Shown here one piece after another: positions 18,522 to 26,145 of a stretch of DNA of 47,939 bases. The stretch comes from Acidaminococcaceae bacterium (lineage in GTDB: Bacteria > Bacillota > Negativicutes > Acidaminococcales > Acidaminococcaceae). The stretch spans positions 1 through 47,939 of the forward strand of contig JAFZIG010000095.1 in the NCBI GenBank assembly GCA_017554485.1. Direction: 5' to 3'. Every line of letters begins with the position of its first letter. Within the stretch, counting starts at the first letter, position 1. The translations under genes and the position numbers were made by a program. The notes under the pieces were generated by a model, which was given only the letters and a program-made list of their open reading frames with translations, was not told the origin of the DNA and did no database searches.

Positions 18522-19298
18522 ATGCGTTATCGATTACTGGACACACTGCGGGGCTTTTCCCTGGTGAGCATGTTTTTGTACCACACCTGCTGGAACCTGG
18601 TGAACATCTACGGGTTCAACTGGCCCTGGTTCGTAAAAACAGAAGGATATCTCTGGCAGCAAAGCATCTGCTGGCTGTTTATTTTCATCAGCGGGTTCTG
18701 CATGAGCCTGAAGCCGGAAGAAAAACCGTGGTCTGCTGTCACCAAAAGAGGCCTGACCGTCATGATCTGCGGCGTCCTGGTGACAGTGTTGACTCTGGTT
18801 TTTATGCCGCAGTCGAAAATCATCTTCGGCGTGCTGTTCTTCCTGGGGGTTTCCATCATACTGACAGTCTGGCTGCAGCCGCTGCTGAAAAAAATACCGG
18901 CAAGAGCAGGCCTGCTGAGCAGCACTGTCCTGTTATTTATCTTCCGGAACATCAATTACGGGAACCTGGGTTTTGAAAATATTATACTGTACCGGCTGCC
19001 GGATTTTTTGTACGAGCACGGCATGCTGGGGACCTTTCTGGGACTTCAGGACAAAAACTTTTCTTCCGCCGATTACTTTTCCTTAATTCCCTGGTACTTT
19101 TTGTTTATAAAAGGTTATTTTATTTGCCGGGTCATCCTCAAACACCGGGAAGCAAAAGGCCTCACCGGTCTGCCGGATGTTTTTCACAAAGGCATTCCTG
19201 TTCTGGAAACCCTGGGACAGCATTCCCTGCTTTTCTATATGCTGCACCAGCCGGTGATATTACTGATCCTTACTTTGCTTTTAAAACCGGCACTGTAA
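18522..19298 (+). CDS. Integral membrane DUF1624/HGSNAT-type acyltransferase
   Basis: 258 aa with about seven hydrophobic helices. The N-terminal RLLDTLRGFSLVSMFLYHT, with its R-x-x-D-x-x-R-G core and the following His, is the hallmark of the heparan-alpha-glucosaminide N-acetyltransferase catalytic domain. The family moves acyl groups across the membrane to surface sugars; the substrate here is unknown. The C-terminal LGQHSLLFYMLHQPVILLIL is also typical. It starts at ATG 18522, 75 bp after htpG, and is probably transcribed separately. Confidence 0.8.
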   Translation: MRYRLLDTLRGFSLVSMFLYHTCWNLVNIYGFNWPWFVKTEGYLWQQSICWLFIFISGFCMSLKPEEKPWSAVTKRGLTVMICGVLVTVLTLVFMPQSKIIFGVLFFLGVSIILTVWLQPLLKKIPARAGLLSSTVLLFIFRNINYGNLGFENIILYRLPDFLYEHGMLGTFLGLQDKNFSSADYFSLIPWYFLFIKGYFICRVILKHREAKGLTGLPDVFHKGIPVLETLGQHSLLFYMLHQPVILLILTLLLKPAL

Positions 19299-19441
19299 GA
19301 TAGTTTCTTTCCCAATTTCATACAACCAAAATTTCCTGTTGCCAAAGCTGCCAACTTTTTAAATTAAAATTACCGCATACTCTGAATTTCCTCTTGCTTT
19401 TTTTCGCGAGTTGTCGTAATATAGTAAAGTAATCTTTAAGT

Positions 19442-19517
19442 GGGGATGTAGCTCAGCTGGGAGAGCGTACGGTTCGCATCCGTAAGGTCGAGAGTTCGAA
19501 CCTCTTCATCTCCACCA
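19442..19517 (+). tRNA. tRNA-Ala (anticodon CGC)
   Basis: A full cloverleaf folds: acceptor GGGGATG/CATCTCC with a G3-U70 wobble (the alanine identity element), D-stem GCTC/GAGC, anticodon stem TACGG/CCGTA with loop TTCGCAT (anticodon CGC), and T-stem GAGAG/CTCTT with loop TTCGAAC. CCA is encoded. A plausible promoter is TTGCTT (19394-19399), 17 bp, TAATAT (19417-19422). Confidence 0.93.
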
Positions 19518-19526
19518 TAACTGCAC

Positions 19527-19594
19527 ACGACACTTTTTGGTTGAATTGTGTCGTAAAAATAAACTCCGTCAGTATTTTCGCTGACGGAGTTTTT
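19527..19594 (+). terminator. Hairpin and rho-independent terminator after tRNA-Ala
   Basis: A first hairpin ACGACAC (19527-19533)/GTGTCGT (19548-19554) is followed by a strong terminator: AACTCCGTCAG (19562-19572), loop, CTGACGGAGTT (19581-19591), T run. Confidence 0.85.
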
Positions 19595-19666
19595 GATTAT
19601 TTACACATATTTTAATTGAATATTTTCCCTACAAATAATTATAATTCGCTGTCTATAATAAAATTC

Positions 19667-19695
19667 TTGTCAGAATGACGGAATTTTTTTATAAT
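19667..19695 (+). promoter_or_regulatory. Promoter of the autotransporter gene
   Basis: TTGTCA (19667-19672), 17 bp, TATAAT (19690-19695). The predicted start of transcription is near 19702, just before the leader hairpin. The promoter overlaps an AT-rich hairpin with a T run (19660-19690). Confidence 0.6.
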
Positions 19696-19714
19696 ATCAA
19701 TAGTGAAAGTCGGT

Positions 19715-19752
19715 TTCTCCTCCCAGCGAAACCATGCGAAGAGGGAGGAGAA
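19715..19752 (+). promoter_or_regulatory. Leader hairpin masking a Shine-Dalgarno sequence
   Basis: Perfect 10-bp arms TTCTCCTCCC (19715-19724) and GGGAGGAGAA (19743-19752). The 3' arm is a consensus ribosome-binding site placed 9 nt before ATG 19760. That ATG opens a 49-codon frame (to 19909) overlapping the start of the autotransporter frame, whose own ATG is at 19785 behind a separate AAAGGA. The hairpin probably controls translation of the leader frame, the autotransporter, or both by coupling. Confidence 0.5.
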
Positions 19753-19784
19753 CTGCGTTATGGAATTGAAAGGACGCGAACCGT

Positions 19785-22700
19785 ATGAAAAACTCGAAGC
19801 TGCGCAGGAAAAACCTTGGGGAAAAGACCGCTGCCGCGCTGGCGATCGCTGTATCGCTGTGGTTAGCGGGCGGCGGAGTCGCGTTGGCGGGTGGCAATCT
19901 TTATATTGACCGTGACGACGATAACAAGCTTAGACGCGAGGGGGACCAACTGCCGTCCGGAGCGATGGTTTCTCCGGTTATTGGCTCATCGACGACGACG
20001 ATGACCGTCAAGGGCGGCGAATGGTACGATTGGTATTTCTGCAGCGGGGATACCGGCGAGGCCGAGCACGATGTGAAAAACTATACTGCGGATCTCAGCA
20101 ACCTGAAAGGGCGCATAACAGTCCATGGCGGCAATATCAAACATAATGCCGAGGTTTCAGGGAATCTCGTGAGGGGAACGAATATCGACACGGAGGGCCT
20201 GATTTGCGGCGGTGTTATGGGGGTTTATGGCAAAGGCCTCAACAACACGATTCTGCTGACAGAATCCAAGGTGCAGGGGGGCGTTTTTGGCAGCGCCAGT
20301 TTTTGGCCCATACTTGGCGAAATCGTCGCCAGCGCATCGAACAACACGATTGTTTTAGACCGCACGGAGATTCAGGATGCCGGCAAAGCCAAAGAGAACG
20401 AAAAGGGCGTTGTGGGAGGTCTGGGAGGCGTAGTCAGAGGCAACACGATCACGATGAACTCTTCCACTGTGGGGGGCACAGTTTCCGGCGGATACGCCGG
20501 AATCCTCAACGAGGGCCACACGCTGAACCTGTTCGGCGCCAATACGGCAGGTTCGGTGGTAAACTTCGCAACGATGAAGGTACAGGACACATGGACCATG
20601 CCCGAAGTGAACGGGGTGAAGGGTCCCACCTTCAATCTCGCATGGAGTGAAGATGCGCCGCTGCTCACGGCAGGCCGTTTCAAGGACTGTGACACACTGG
20701 ATATTGCGGACGCGGCGGTACTGACGAACCATACGGAGTATGGCACCATGGCCCTTTTGCAGTCAGGGACGGATACTAATTTTAACGGGCTGAAGGTGAA
20801 GTACGCTGGCGGCAGAGTGACCTTTGACGATACTGTGAAAAGCCAGGTTGTAAAGGCTGGCACAGAGGCGGAGAAAACCGTCAACGGCGTGACGCTGGTC
20901 TATACTAAAGACACGCACACGGTCGCCCTTGCGGACAACGGGAAAAAGGTGAACTATATCGTCGGCGACAAGTATACGGGCGCGACTCTCGGCGGGATGA
21001 ACTGGGCGGACGGCGGCTATGCATTCGCGGCGCTGGATACCATTGATCCCGCGGGTCTGGTGGTGAGCTTCGCCGAAGATTTCAAGGTGGCGGGCGCGGA
21101 AAACCGGGGGAACAACGAAACGCTGACGCTGCTCGACCTTTCGTCGACCATGGAGACGATCAGGACCAACGACAGCAGGGATGTGACAGCGAATCTCCCC
21201 GAAACGGCGGTCAGGGACGGACTGAAATTCGCGGCGACCCGTACGGACACGGCAGCGGCCACAGCGGGTGAACAAAAGGTTCTCTACACCACGGGCGCCA
21301 CAAGCAAGGTGACGACGGCGACTTTGACGGGTCCGATTGCCTGGGACGCGAAAACTCCCTATTACGACGCAAAGGACACGGCTTACACCTTCGACGGTAA
21401 CACGGCGATCGACGCGGCGGGCCTGACCGTCACCGGGTCAACGACGGAAAACCCGATGAACCAATCCATGGCGCTGATCGCGAACGCGGCGGGCGTCACC
21501 GGCGACCACCTCACAGTCTCCCCGACGGGCTACGGCACGATTTCCGTCGATTACACGAACGACGAAGCGGTACGATTCAGCGGGACGGCCGAAGGCGCAG
21601 TCGAGGTCGCGGAGAACAACGTAAACTACAAGATCAACAAAGTCGTGGCAAACAAAATCGACCTTGCGTCGTGGACAGGCGCGGAGAGCGCGATCCCCGA
21701 CGGCTGGGCGGTGCAGCAGAATATCCCTGTGACGACGGATGGTCTCGACGTGCCGGATGAACTCCTCGCGGGCGAGTCGAGGACGATCCTGACCACCGCC
21801 GATGGTACGTTCTCCGATGAAAATATCAGCGGACAGAATGTCTATCGCACCGTTTCCGGCAGCAATACGAAAAACGGCGTCACTTTAACGGGTACAGGCG
21901 AGCGCGGCGTCCGGGTGGAAAAAGGGGAAAATGGTGTTTCGAAACTCGTCTACAGCTCCGCTGACCTCCGTATCAACGGCGTCGCCGTCGGCGAAGTGAC
22001 ATTCACGGCAAACGACACCCTTCGCAAGGTGTCCAACGCCCGCGCCTTTTACGACGGCGTGAAAGTAGACTTTTCCGGCTTCGCTGTTGCGAATCCCACA
22101 GAAGCTGGGGCAGGCGAATCTATGACCCTGCTCGAAGCGAACGCTTCCCTTGCGGACATGGCGAAGCAAACGAAAACACAGGCGTACAGTGTCACGCCCG
22201 TACAGGGCCTCACCGTGGACGCGGCGCTGACCGGAAGTGTCTCCGTCGAGAATCACAATGCCGTCTACCGCGCCACGAAAAACAGCGCCCAAATCATTTC
22301 CTTCGGCAGCGTGGCCTGGAAAAACAACGGTACGCTTTTCAACCACGCGGATAAGCTCTCGAAAGTCTCTTTTGACGGCGCGACGGTCAACACATCCCAC
22401 ATCACCTTTGCACCGGGCACTGACCTTTCCCATGGCGGCAAGATGACGCTTATCAAGAATTACGACGCCAACCCGGCCGACGGCCTTAACGACAAACCGG
22501 GCAGCATTGTCGGCAACGTCTATTATGTGGGCACCGCCGTCCAGGGCGAGGGCGCAGCGACTATGGACGGCAACGATCTGGTATTCAAGGCCGCGGGGTC
22601 GCCGGATACCCCGCAGCCACAGACCCACAGCACACTGATGGCGGGACTGGTGGGCATGGCGGCCCTCTCCGCCGGTAACGAATTCATCGGCGCGGCGACA

Positions 22701-23525
22701 GATGGACTGTCCCTCGCCTCGAACACCGGCGCCGACGGCGTTTCCACCTTCGCGAAGATGGGCGGCGGCAAAATCCGGCAAGAAACGGGCAGCCATTTCG
22801 ACGTCCACGCCTGGAACGCCATTCTTGCCCTTGGGCACAAGAATGAAAAGGAAAAATCCTCGTTCGAGTACGGCGCCTTCTTCGAATACGGCACCGGCAA
22901 CTACACCACCATCGACGGCGCCAATCGCGGCGACGGCAGCCTGCGCTACACGGGTGGCGGCCTGCTGGCGAAATGGACCGCGAACCACGGCTTCTACGTC
23001 GAGGGCAGCCTCCGGGCTGGCAGCGTCCACAACAATTCCAACAACGTTCTCCGGGAGGCGGACGGTACGCCCCACAGCTTCGAGACGGACACGCCGTATA
23101 TCGGCGCGCATATCGGCGTGGGCAAGGAAATCGCCCTGAAAAACGGCAACGCGGTAGACGTCTACGGCAAATACTTCTACAACCGCCGGAACAGCACTAG
23201 CTTCAACGCGGGCGGCCAATTCGACCTCGACGCCGTGACGAGCCAGGTCCTCAGCGTCGGCGCGCGCTACACTGTGAAGCGGGAGAATTGGGATTTCTAC
23301 GTGGGTGCGGCCTATGAACACGAGCTGGACGGCGAAGCGTGTGGCAAGGTCAACGGACTTTCGATCCGCAGTGCGGACATCGGAGGCGGCAGGGTACGTG
23401 CCGAAATCGGCGCGACGATGAAGCCGGGTGCAAAATCCCCGTGGAGTCTGGATTTGAATCTGACCGGATTTGCCGGGAAAAAGCGCGGCATCTCGGGCGG
23501 CGTGTATGTGGCGCGGATGTTCTAA
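19785..23525 (+). CDS. Type Va autotransporter with beta-helical passenger
   Basis: 1246 aa. The signal peptide (about 1-36; basic start, then AAALAIAVSLWLAGGGVALA) is followed by a Thr/Gly/Asn-rich passenger (about 37-935) without Cys-rich or protease motifs, typical of a beta-helix. A Pro/Gln linker (PDTPQPQTHST, about 938-948) and a C-terminal barrel (about 975-1246) follow, the latter with FDVHAWNAILALGHKNEKEK and GGLLAKWTANHGFYVEGSLR and ending in V-A-R-M-F with a terminal Phe for BAM recognition. It should be displayed on the outer membrane, probably for adhesion. It is visibly richer in GC (many GCG, ACG, GAC codons) than its neighbours and lies between two tRNA-Ala copies, suggesting transfer. 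Confidence 0.88.
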   Translation: MKNSKLRRKNLGEKTAAALAIAVSLWLAGGGVALAGGNLYIDRDDDNKLRREGDQLPSGAMVSPVIGSSTTTMTVKGGEWYDWYFCSGDTGEAEHDVKNYTADLSNLKGRITVHGGNIKHNAEVSGNLVRGTNIDTEGLICGGVMGVYGKGLNNTILLTESKVQGGVFGSASFWPILGEIVASASNNTIVLDRTEIQDAGKAKENEKGVVGGLGGVVRGNTITMNSSTVGGTVSGGYAGILNEGHTLNLFGANTAGSVVNFATMKVQDTWTMPEVNGVKGPTFNLAWSEDAPLLTAGRFKDCDTLDIADAAVLTNHTEYGTMALLQSGTDTNFNGLKVKYAGGRVTFDDTVKSQVVKAGTEAEKTVNGVTLVYTKDTHTVALADNGKKVNYIVGDKYTGATLGGMNWADGGYAFAALDTIDPAGLVVSFAEDFKVAGAENRGNNETLTLLDLSSTMETIRTNDSRDVTANLPETAVRDGLKFAATRTDTAAATAGEQKVLYTTGATSKVTTATLTGPIAWDAKTPYYDAKDTAYTFDGNTAIDAAGLTVTGSTTENPMNQSMALIANAAGVTGDHLTVSPTGYGTISVDYTNDEAVRFSGTAEGAVEVAENNVNYKINKVVANKIDLASWTGAESAIPDGWAVQQNIPVTTDGLDVPDELLAGESRTILTTADGTFSDENISGQNVYRTVSGSNTKNGVTLTGTGERGVRVEKGENGVSKLVYSSADLRINGVAVGEVTFTANDTLRKVSNARAFYDGVKVDFSGFAVANPTEAGAGESMTLLEANASLADMAKQTKTQAYSVTPVQGLTVDAALTGSVSVENHNAVYRATKNSAQIISFGSVAWKNNGTLFNHADKLSKVSFDGATVNTSHITFAPGTDLSHGGKMTLIKNYDANPADGLNDKPGSIVGNVYYVGTAVQGEGAATMDGNDLVFKAAGSPDTPQPQTHSTLMAGLVGMAALSAGNEFIGAATDGLSLASNTGADGVSTFAKMGGGKIRQETGSHFDVHAWNAILALGHKNEKEKSSFEYGAFFEYGTGNYTTIDGANRGDGSLRYTGGGLLAKWTANHGFYVEGSLRAGSVHNNSNNVLREADGTPHSFETDTPYIGAHIGVGKEIALKNGNAVDVYGKYFYNRRNSTSFNAGGQFDLDAVTSQVLSVGARYTVKRENWDFYVGAAYEHELDGEACGKVNGLSIRSADIGGGRVRAEIGATMKPGAKSPWSLDLNLTGFAGKKRGISGGVYVARMF

Positions 23526-23556
23526 ATATATGCAGGGGCGACGCTCCTGCATATAT
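23526..23556 (+). other. Hairpin immediately after the autotransporter stop codon
   Basis: Perfect 11-bp arms ATATATGCAGG (23526-23536) and CCTGCATATAT (23546-23556) start at the base after TAA. There is no T run, so it may stabilise the mRNA 3' end more than terminate transcription. Confidence 0.5.
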
Positions 23557-23570
23557 CATGTGGGAATCAA

Positions 23571-23646
23571 TGGGATGTAGTTCAGCTGGGAGAGCGTACG
23601 GTTCGCATCCGTAAGGTCGAGAGTTAGAACCTCTTCATCTCCACCA
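23571..23646 (+). pseudogene. Degenerate full-length copy of tRNA-Ala(CGC)
   Basis: 76 nt identical to the tRNA at 19442-19517 except at three sites: G1 to T (breaks the first acceptor pair), C11 to T (a G-U wobble in the D-stem) and C56 to A in the T-loop (loses the G19-C56 tertiary contact). Anticodon, variable loop and CCA are unchanged. These changes predict a non-functional tRNA. As a 76-bp direct repeat 4.1 kb from the intact gene, it marks the far boundary of the autotransporter segment. Confidence 0.8.
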
Positions 23647-23688
23647 TCGAAAAGCACACTTTTTACTCGTCTTGTAAAAAGTTGAAAA

Positions 23689-23734
23689 AGCGCGTGGTTA
23701 TCGCAGTTACAGCGATTCTGACGCGCCTTTTTTA
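23689..23734 (+). terminator. Terminator after the tRNA copy
   Basis: GCGCGT (23690-23695) pairs with ACGCGC (23721-23726) around an inner hairpin ATCGC/GCGAT, then C and a six-T run. Confidence 0.7.
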
Positions 23735-23766
23735 TTGTTTTTATCTGCATTTTTTAAGAACTTTCG

Positions 23767-23790
23767 ACTCAAAACAGCGTTGTTTTGAGT
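23767..23790. repeat. Perfect 10-bp inverted repeat with tetraloop
   Basis: ACTCAAAACA (23767-23776), GCGT, TGTTTTGAGT (23781-23790). It has no T run and lies about 60 bp before a possible -10 (TATAAT, 23848-23853). It could be an operator or an mRNA hairpin. Nothing else is seen in the gap 23735-23924. Confidence 0.5.
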
Positions 23791-23924
23791 ATAAGTGATT
23801 ATTTCTTTTGCGTTGGTTGGAGTTGCCAATACCCATTGTCCGTGTGTTATAATATATTAAAAATTTTAAGAAGCAGGGATTTGCGGATCCGAAGTTTGAA
23901 CTTTAATTAATAGGAGGTCACAGA

Positions 23925-24440
23925 ATGAGAAGCTGGAAAACAATGGCGGCGGTTTTATGTTTAGGCATGTTCTTCCCTGTATTTTTTGGTATGGCAGAGG
24001 CGAAAGCTGACAAGGGTATGGTACAAGAAAAAACAGCTTACGTTGCAAGGTGCAGTTACATCAGCGTCGGCAGTTCGACTGGCGGACATGAGCGCATTGA
24101 GCTGACGCGCATCAGCGATACGGAAGCCAATTATACAAGCAGTTCTAAAGACTGGCACAATTCGCCGGAAAGAAAAGTAGAAAAGAAAGTTTCCGGGGAA
24201 GTGCTGAAAGAGATGGAAGCACTGGGCAAGGAATACAAAATTTTTAAATGGAAAGCTTTTCGTAAAAGCGCGCTGTTTGCCTTGGACGCGGCCAGAGTAA
24301 GCCTGTCTGTATCCTATAAAGATCCCACTAACGGAGCCGGTTGGACACTTACCATGAGCTCTGATGACGAACTGACCGACAAGCAAAACGAATATTATCA
24401 TAAGCTGTTTGATTTGTTGTGCAGCGCCGAAAGACGATAA
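23925..24440 (+). CDS. Secreted hypothetical protein
   Basis: 171 aa with a clear signal peptide: MRSWK, a hydrophobic core, then A-E-A-K-A with cleavage near residue 26. The mature part is mixed alpha/beta. It contains two Cys (near residues 43 and 167), a Ser/Gly-rich ISVGSSTGG, and a D-D-E-L-T-D-K-Q motif near the C-terminus. I do not recognise the family; export to the periplasm or outer-membrane face is inferred. ATG 23925 follows TAGGAGGT. It is 19 bp upstream of the second sirtuin and probably co-transcribed with it. Confidence 0.7.
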   Translation: MRSWKTMAAVLCLGMFFPVFFGMAEAKADKGMVQEKTAYVARCSYISVGSSTGGHERIELTRISDTEANYTSSSKDWHNSPERKVEKKVSGEVLKEMEALGKEYKIFKWKAFRKSALFALDAARVSLSVSYKDPTNGAGWTLTMSSDDELTDKQNEYYHKLFDLLCSAERR

Positions 24441-24459
24441 ATAAAAAGAAGGAGGCAGC

Positions 24460-25200
24460 ATGGACAGTATAGATAAGCTTGCACGAATCCTCAGGGAAAG
24501 CAAAAATACTGTATTCTTCGGTGGCGCCGGGATGTCCACGGAATCCGGTGTGCCGGACTTTCGCAGCGCGAACGGGATATACAGCAAAAGGCTTCATCAG
24601 GAGTTCCGCCCGGAGGAGATGGCATCCCACAGCTTCTTTGTAAATCATACGGAAGCGTTTTTTGAGTTCTACAGAGAACACAGGATATTCCGTAACATCC
24701 AGCCAAATGCAGGTCATAAGGCGTTGGCGGAACTGGAACGGCGCGGTATACTGAAAGCCGTCGTTACGCAGAACATCGATGGGCTTCACCAACTTGCCGG
24801 GTCAAAGACCGTGTACGAACTGCACGGTACGATTCTTAAGTGGCCATGCATCCGGTGTGGCAGAATCTATCCGGTTGAATACGTTCTGAGAGAAGAAAAC
24901 AAGCCTGTCCCATATTGCGAGGATTGCGGAGGAATTGTCAAGCCTGGCGTAGTGCTATATGAGGAAGGATTGGATTCCGAAGTCGTGGAAAATGCTGTCC
25001 AGGCCATCCGTCAGGCGGATACATTGATTGTTGGCGGCACGTCGCTGGTGGTCTATCCGGCTGCAGGGCTGATTGATTATTTCCATGGCCGACATCTTAT
25101 CCTTATCAACAAGACTGAGACCAAAGCGGACGCCAGGGCGGAGCTCGTCATACGGGATGCCATCGGTGAGGTGCTGTCTGCTGCTGTGGCCAAGATTTAA
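24460..25200 (+). CDS. cobB: Second NAD-dependent deacylase, sirtuin family
   Basis: 246 aa with FFGGAGMSTESGVPDFRS, TQNIDGLHQLAGSKTVYELH (catalytic His), zinc Cys pairs CIRC and CEDC about 20 residues apart, and GGTSLVVYPAAG. It is clearly paralogous to the protein at 6373-7098 and both are full-length with all catalytic residues, so both should be active. The zinc module and the substrate loop differ most, suggesting different targets or acyl chains. AAGGAGGC precedes ATG 24460. Confidence 0.92.
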   Translation: MDSIDKLARILRESKNTVFFGGAGMSTESGVPDFRSANGIYSKRLHQEFRPEEMASHSFFVNHTEAFFEFYREHRIFRNIQPNAGHKALAELERRGILKAVVTQNIDGLHQLAGSKTVYELHGTILKWPCIRCGRIYPVEYVLREENKPVPYCEDCGGIVKPGVVLYEEGLDSEVVENAVQAIRQADTLIVGGTSLVVYPAAGLIDYFHGRHLILINKTETKADARAELVIRDAIGEVLSAAVAKI

Positions 25201-25226
25201 AAAAAGATAAACGGGTGCATAGCCTT

Positions 25227-25358
25227 ATGATCGAAGTGAACCGCAGCCTGTATATGAACGAAATGACCGGGGAAAAGCAGGCGACCTTCCATGAAATACA
25301 AGCCATATTGCAGCGTTTTTTACAAAAATTAAGGAAGAAGCACATTGATTCGTCATAA
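25227..25358 (+). CDS. Small ORF or gene remnant after the sirtuin
   Basis: A 43-codon frame (ATG 25227 to TAA 25356) encoding a charged, helix-prone peptide with EIQAILQRFLQKLRKKH. No good ribosome-binding site is visible. It may be a remnant of a larger gene or a translationally coupled small protein. Confidence 0.25.
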   Translation: MIEVNRSLYMNEMTGEKQATFHEIQAILQRFLQKLRKKHIDSS

Positions 25359-25442
25359 GTGTAACATAAAATGACGATGTCGCTTCTGAAGCGACCACTT
25401 TTGGAAGCGTTGTGGTATAATAATATTAGAAGGCAGGAACGT

Positions 25443-25471
25443 AACGAATCACCGCCCGGTGATACGTTTTT
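25443..25471 (+). terminator. Terminator-like hairpin before riboswitch 1
   Basis: ATCACC (25448-25453), GCCC, GGTGAT (25458-25463), extended by ACG/CGT, with a T run from 25467. It lies just after a TATAAT (25416-25421). A GTAACG...CGTTAC hairpin sits at the matching place ahead of riboswitch 2. Confidence 0.5.
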
Positions 25472-25545
25472 ATCATATAAGTTAATGGAGTGACGTGAAT
25501 TATGAAGTAAAAAAGAGCAATCAGGATTGCATTTTCTTCTTTAAT

Positions 25546-25731
25546 ATTGATTCCAGAAATGGAAAGCAATTGACCATAGAGAGTGCGCGAGAGACAAGCT
25601 CTTTGACCGCACAGCAACCTGGCCGGCAGGCTAAGGTGCTAAAGCTTGCATGATGGGATATTGAGTAATCGGCCCATCATAACGATGGGCTTTTGTGTTT
25701 TCAGCAGCCCGTCATTTTGATGGGCTTTTTC
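25546..25731 (+). promoter_or_regulatory. SAM-clan riboswitch 1 with tandem terminators
   Basis: The aptamer carries the SAM-I/SAM-IV core: P2 GTGCG/CGCAC around P3 GAG...CTC, then AGCAACC, a P4 hairpin and AAGGTGC. The stretch 25573-25601 is identical to 32539-32567 in riboswitch 2, whereas P4 covaries (GGCC/GGCT here, ACCGGG/CCCGGT there). The platform is explicit: ATGATGGG (25650-25657) can pair with CCCATCAT (25673-25680). This excludes the terminator GCCCATC/GATGGGC (25672-25690, T run). A second terminator, AGCCCGTCA/TGATGGGCT (25706-25726), follows. The layout predicts OFF when ligand binds. The controlled gene is the HTH gene at 25768. Confidence 0.75.
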
Positions 25732-25767
25732 TTTTATCCCCGGATTATGGAAAGGAGAGATTTGACC

Positions 25768-26103
25768 ATGGAAGAGACCTTCACACAAATGTTGATCCGT
25801 TTTATGGAAGAGCGGGCAATCACCAGGCCCGAACTGTATATGGACGCCTGCATGGACCGCAAACTGGTTTCCAAAATTCTGAAGCATAAGGATTATCAGC
25901 CGAAAAAATACACAGCGGTGCGTCTTGCGCTGGGGTTGCGGCTTTCGCTGGACGAAACGAAAGCATTGCTGGAAGCCGCCGGGTTCGCATTGTCCCGCAG
26001 CATTCGAAAAGACTGTGTGATTTCCGATTGCATCGTGCAAAACAAGAAGGAAGTATGGCAAGTGAACTGTATGTTGAAAGCCCGGGGACTGGGAGGAATA
26101 TAG
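25768..26103 (+). CDS. XRE-like helix-turn-helix protein under a SAM-clan riboswitch
   Basis: 111 aa. An XRE-type fold is likely: LYMDACMDRKLVSKILKHKD (about 27-46) is the helix-turn-helix, followed by AVRLALGLRLSLDETKALLE and AAGFALSRS, a C-terminal pattern common in Firmicute regulators. The C-terminus differs from the usual family ending. ATG 25768 is chosen because AAAGGAGA lies 9 nt upstream. It directly follows the riboswitch terminators and heads a run of small genes to 27972. No methionine-metabolism gene is near. Confidence 0.65.
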   Translation: MEETFTQMLIRFMEERAITRPELYMDACMDRKLVSKILKHKDYQPKKYTAVRLALGLRLSLDETKALLEAAGFALSRSIRKDCVISDCIVQNKKEVWQVNCMLKARGLGGI

Positions 26104-26145
26104 AATATTTATCATTCCAATAAATTTTATAGGAGGAAAACGAAA

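Noticed and set aside
19703-19909. 68-codon ORF as a separate protein gene
   Set aside because: The upstream part precedes the only Shine-Dalgarno; at most the 49-codon frame from 19760 could be translated, described as a leader feature.
21885-23552. 555-codon open frame on the - strand
   Set aside because: Antisense of the autotransporter. Its length comes from the GC-rich codon use of the real gene; it has no signal or domain.
25546-25690. Mobile-element ends, since the block is repeated at 32512
   Set aside because: The conservation follows aptamer helices, P4 covaries, and each copy has its own antiterminator/terminator, which fits a riboswitch and not terminal repeats.
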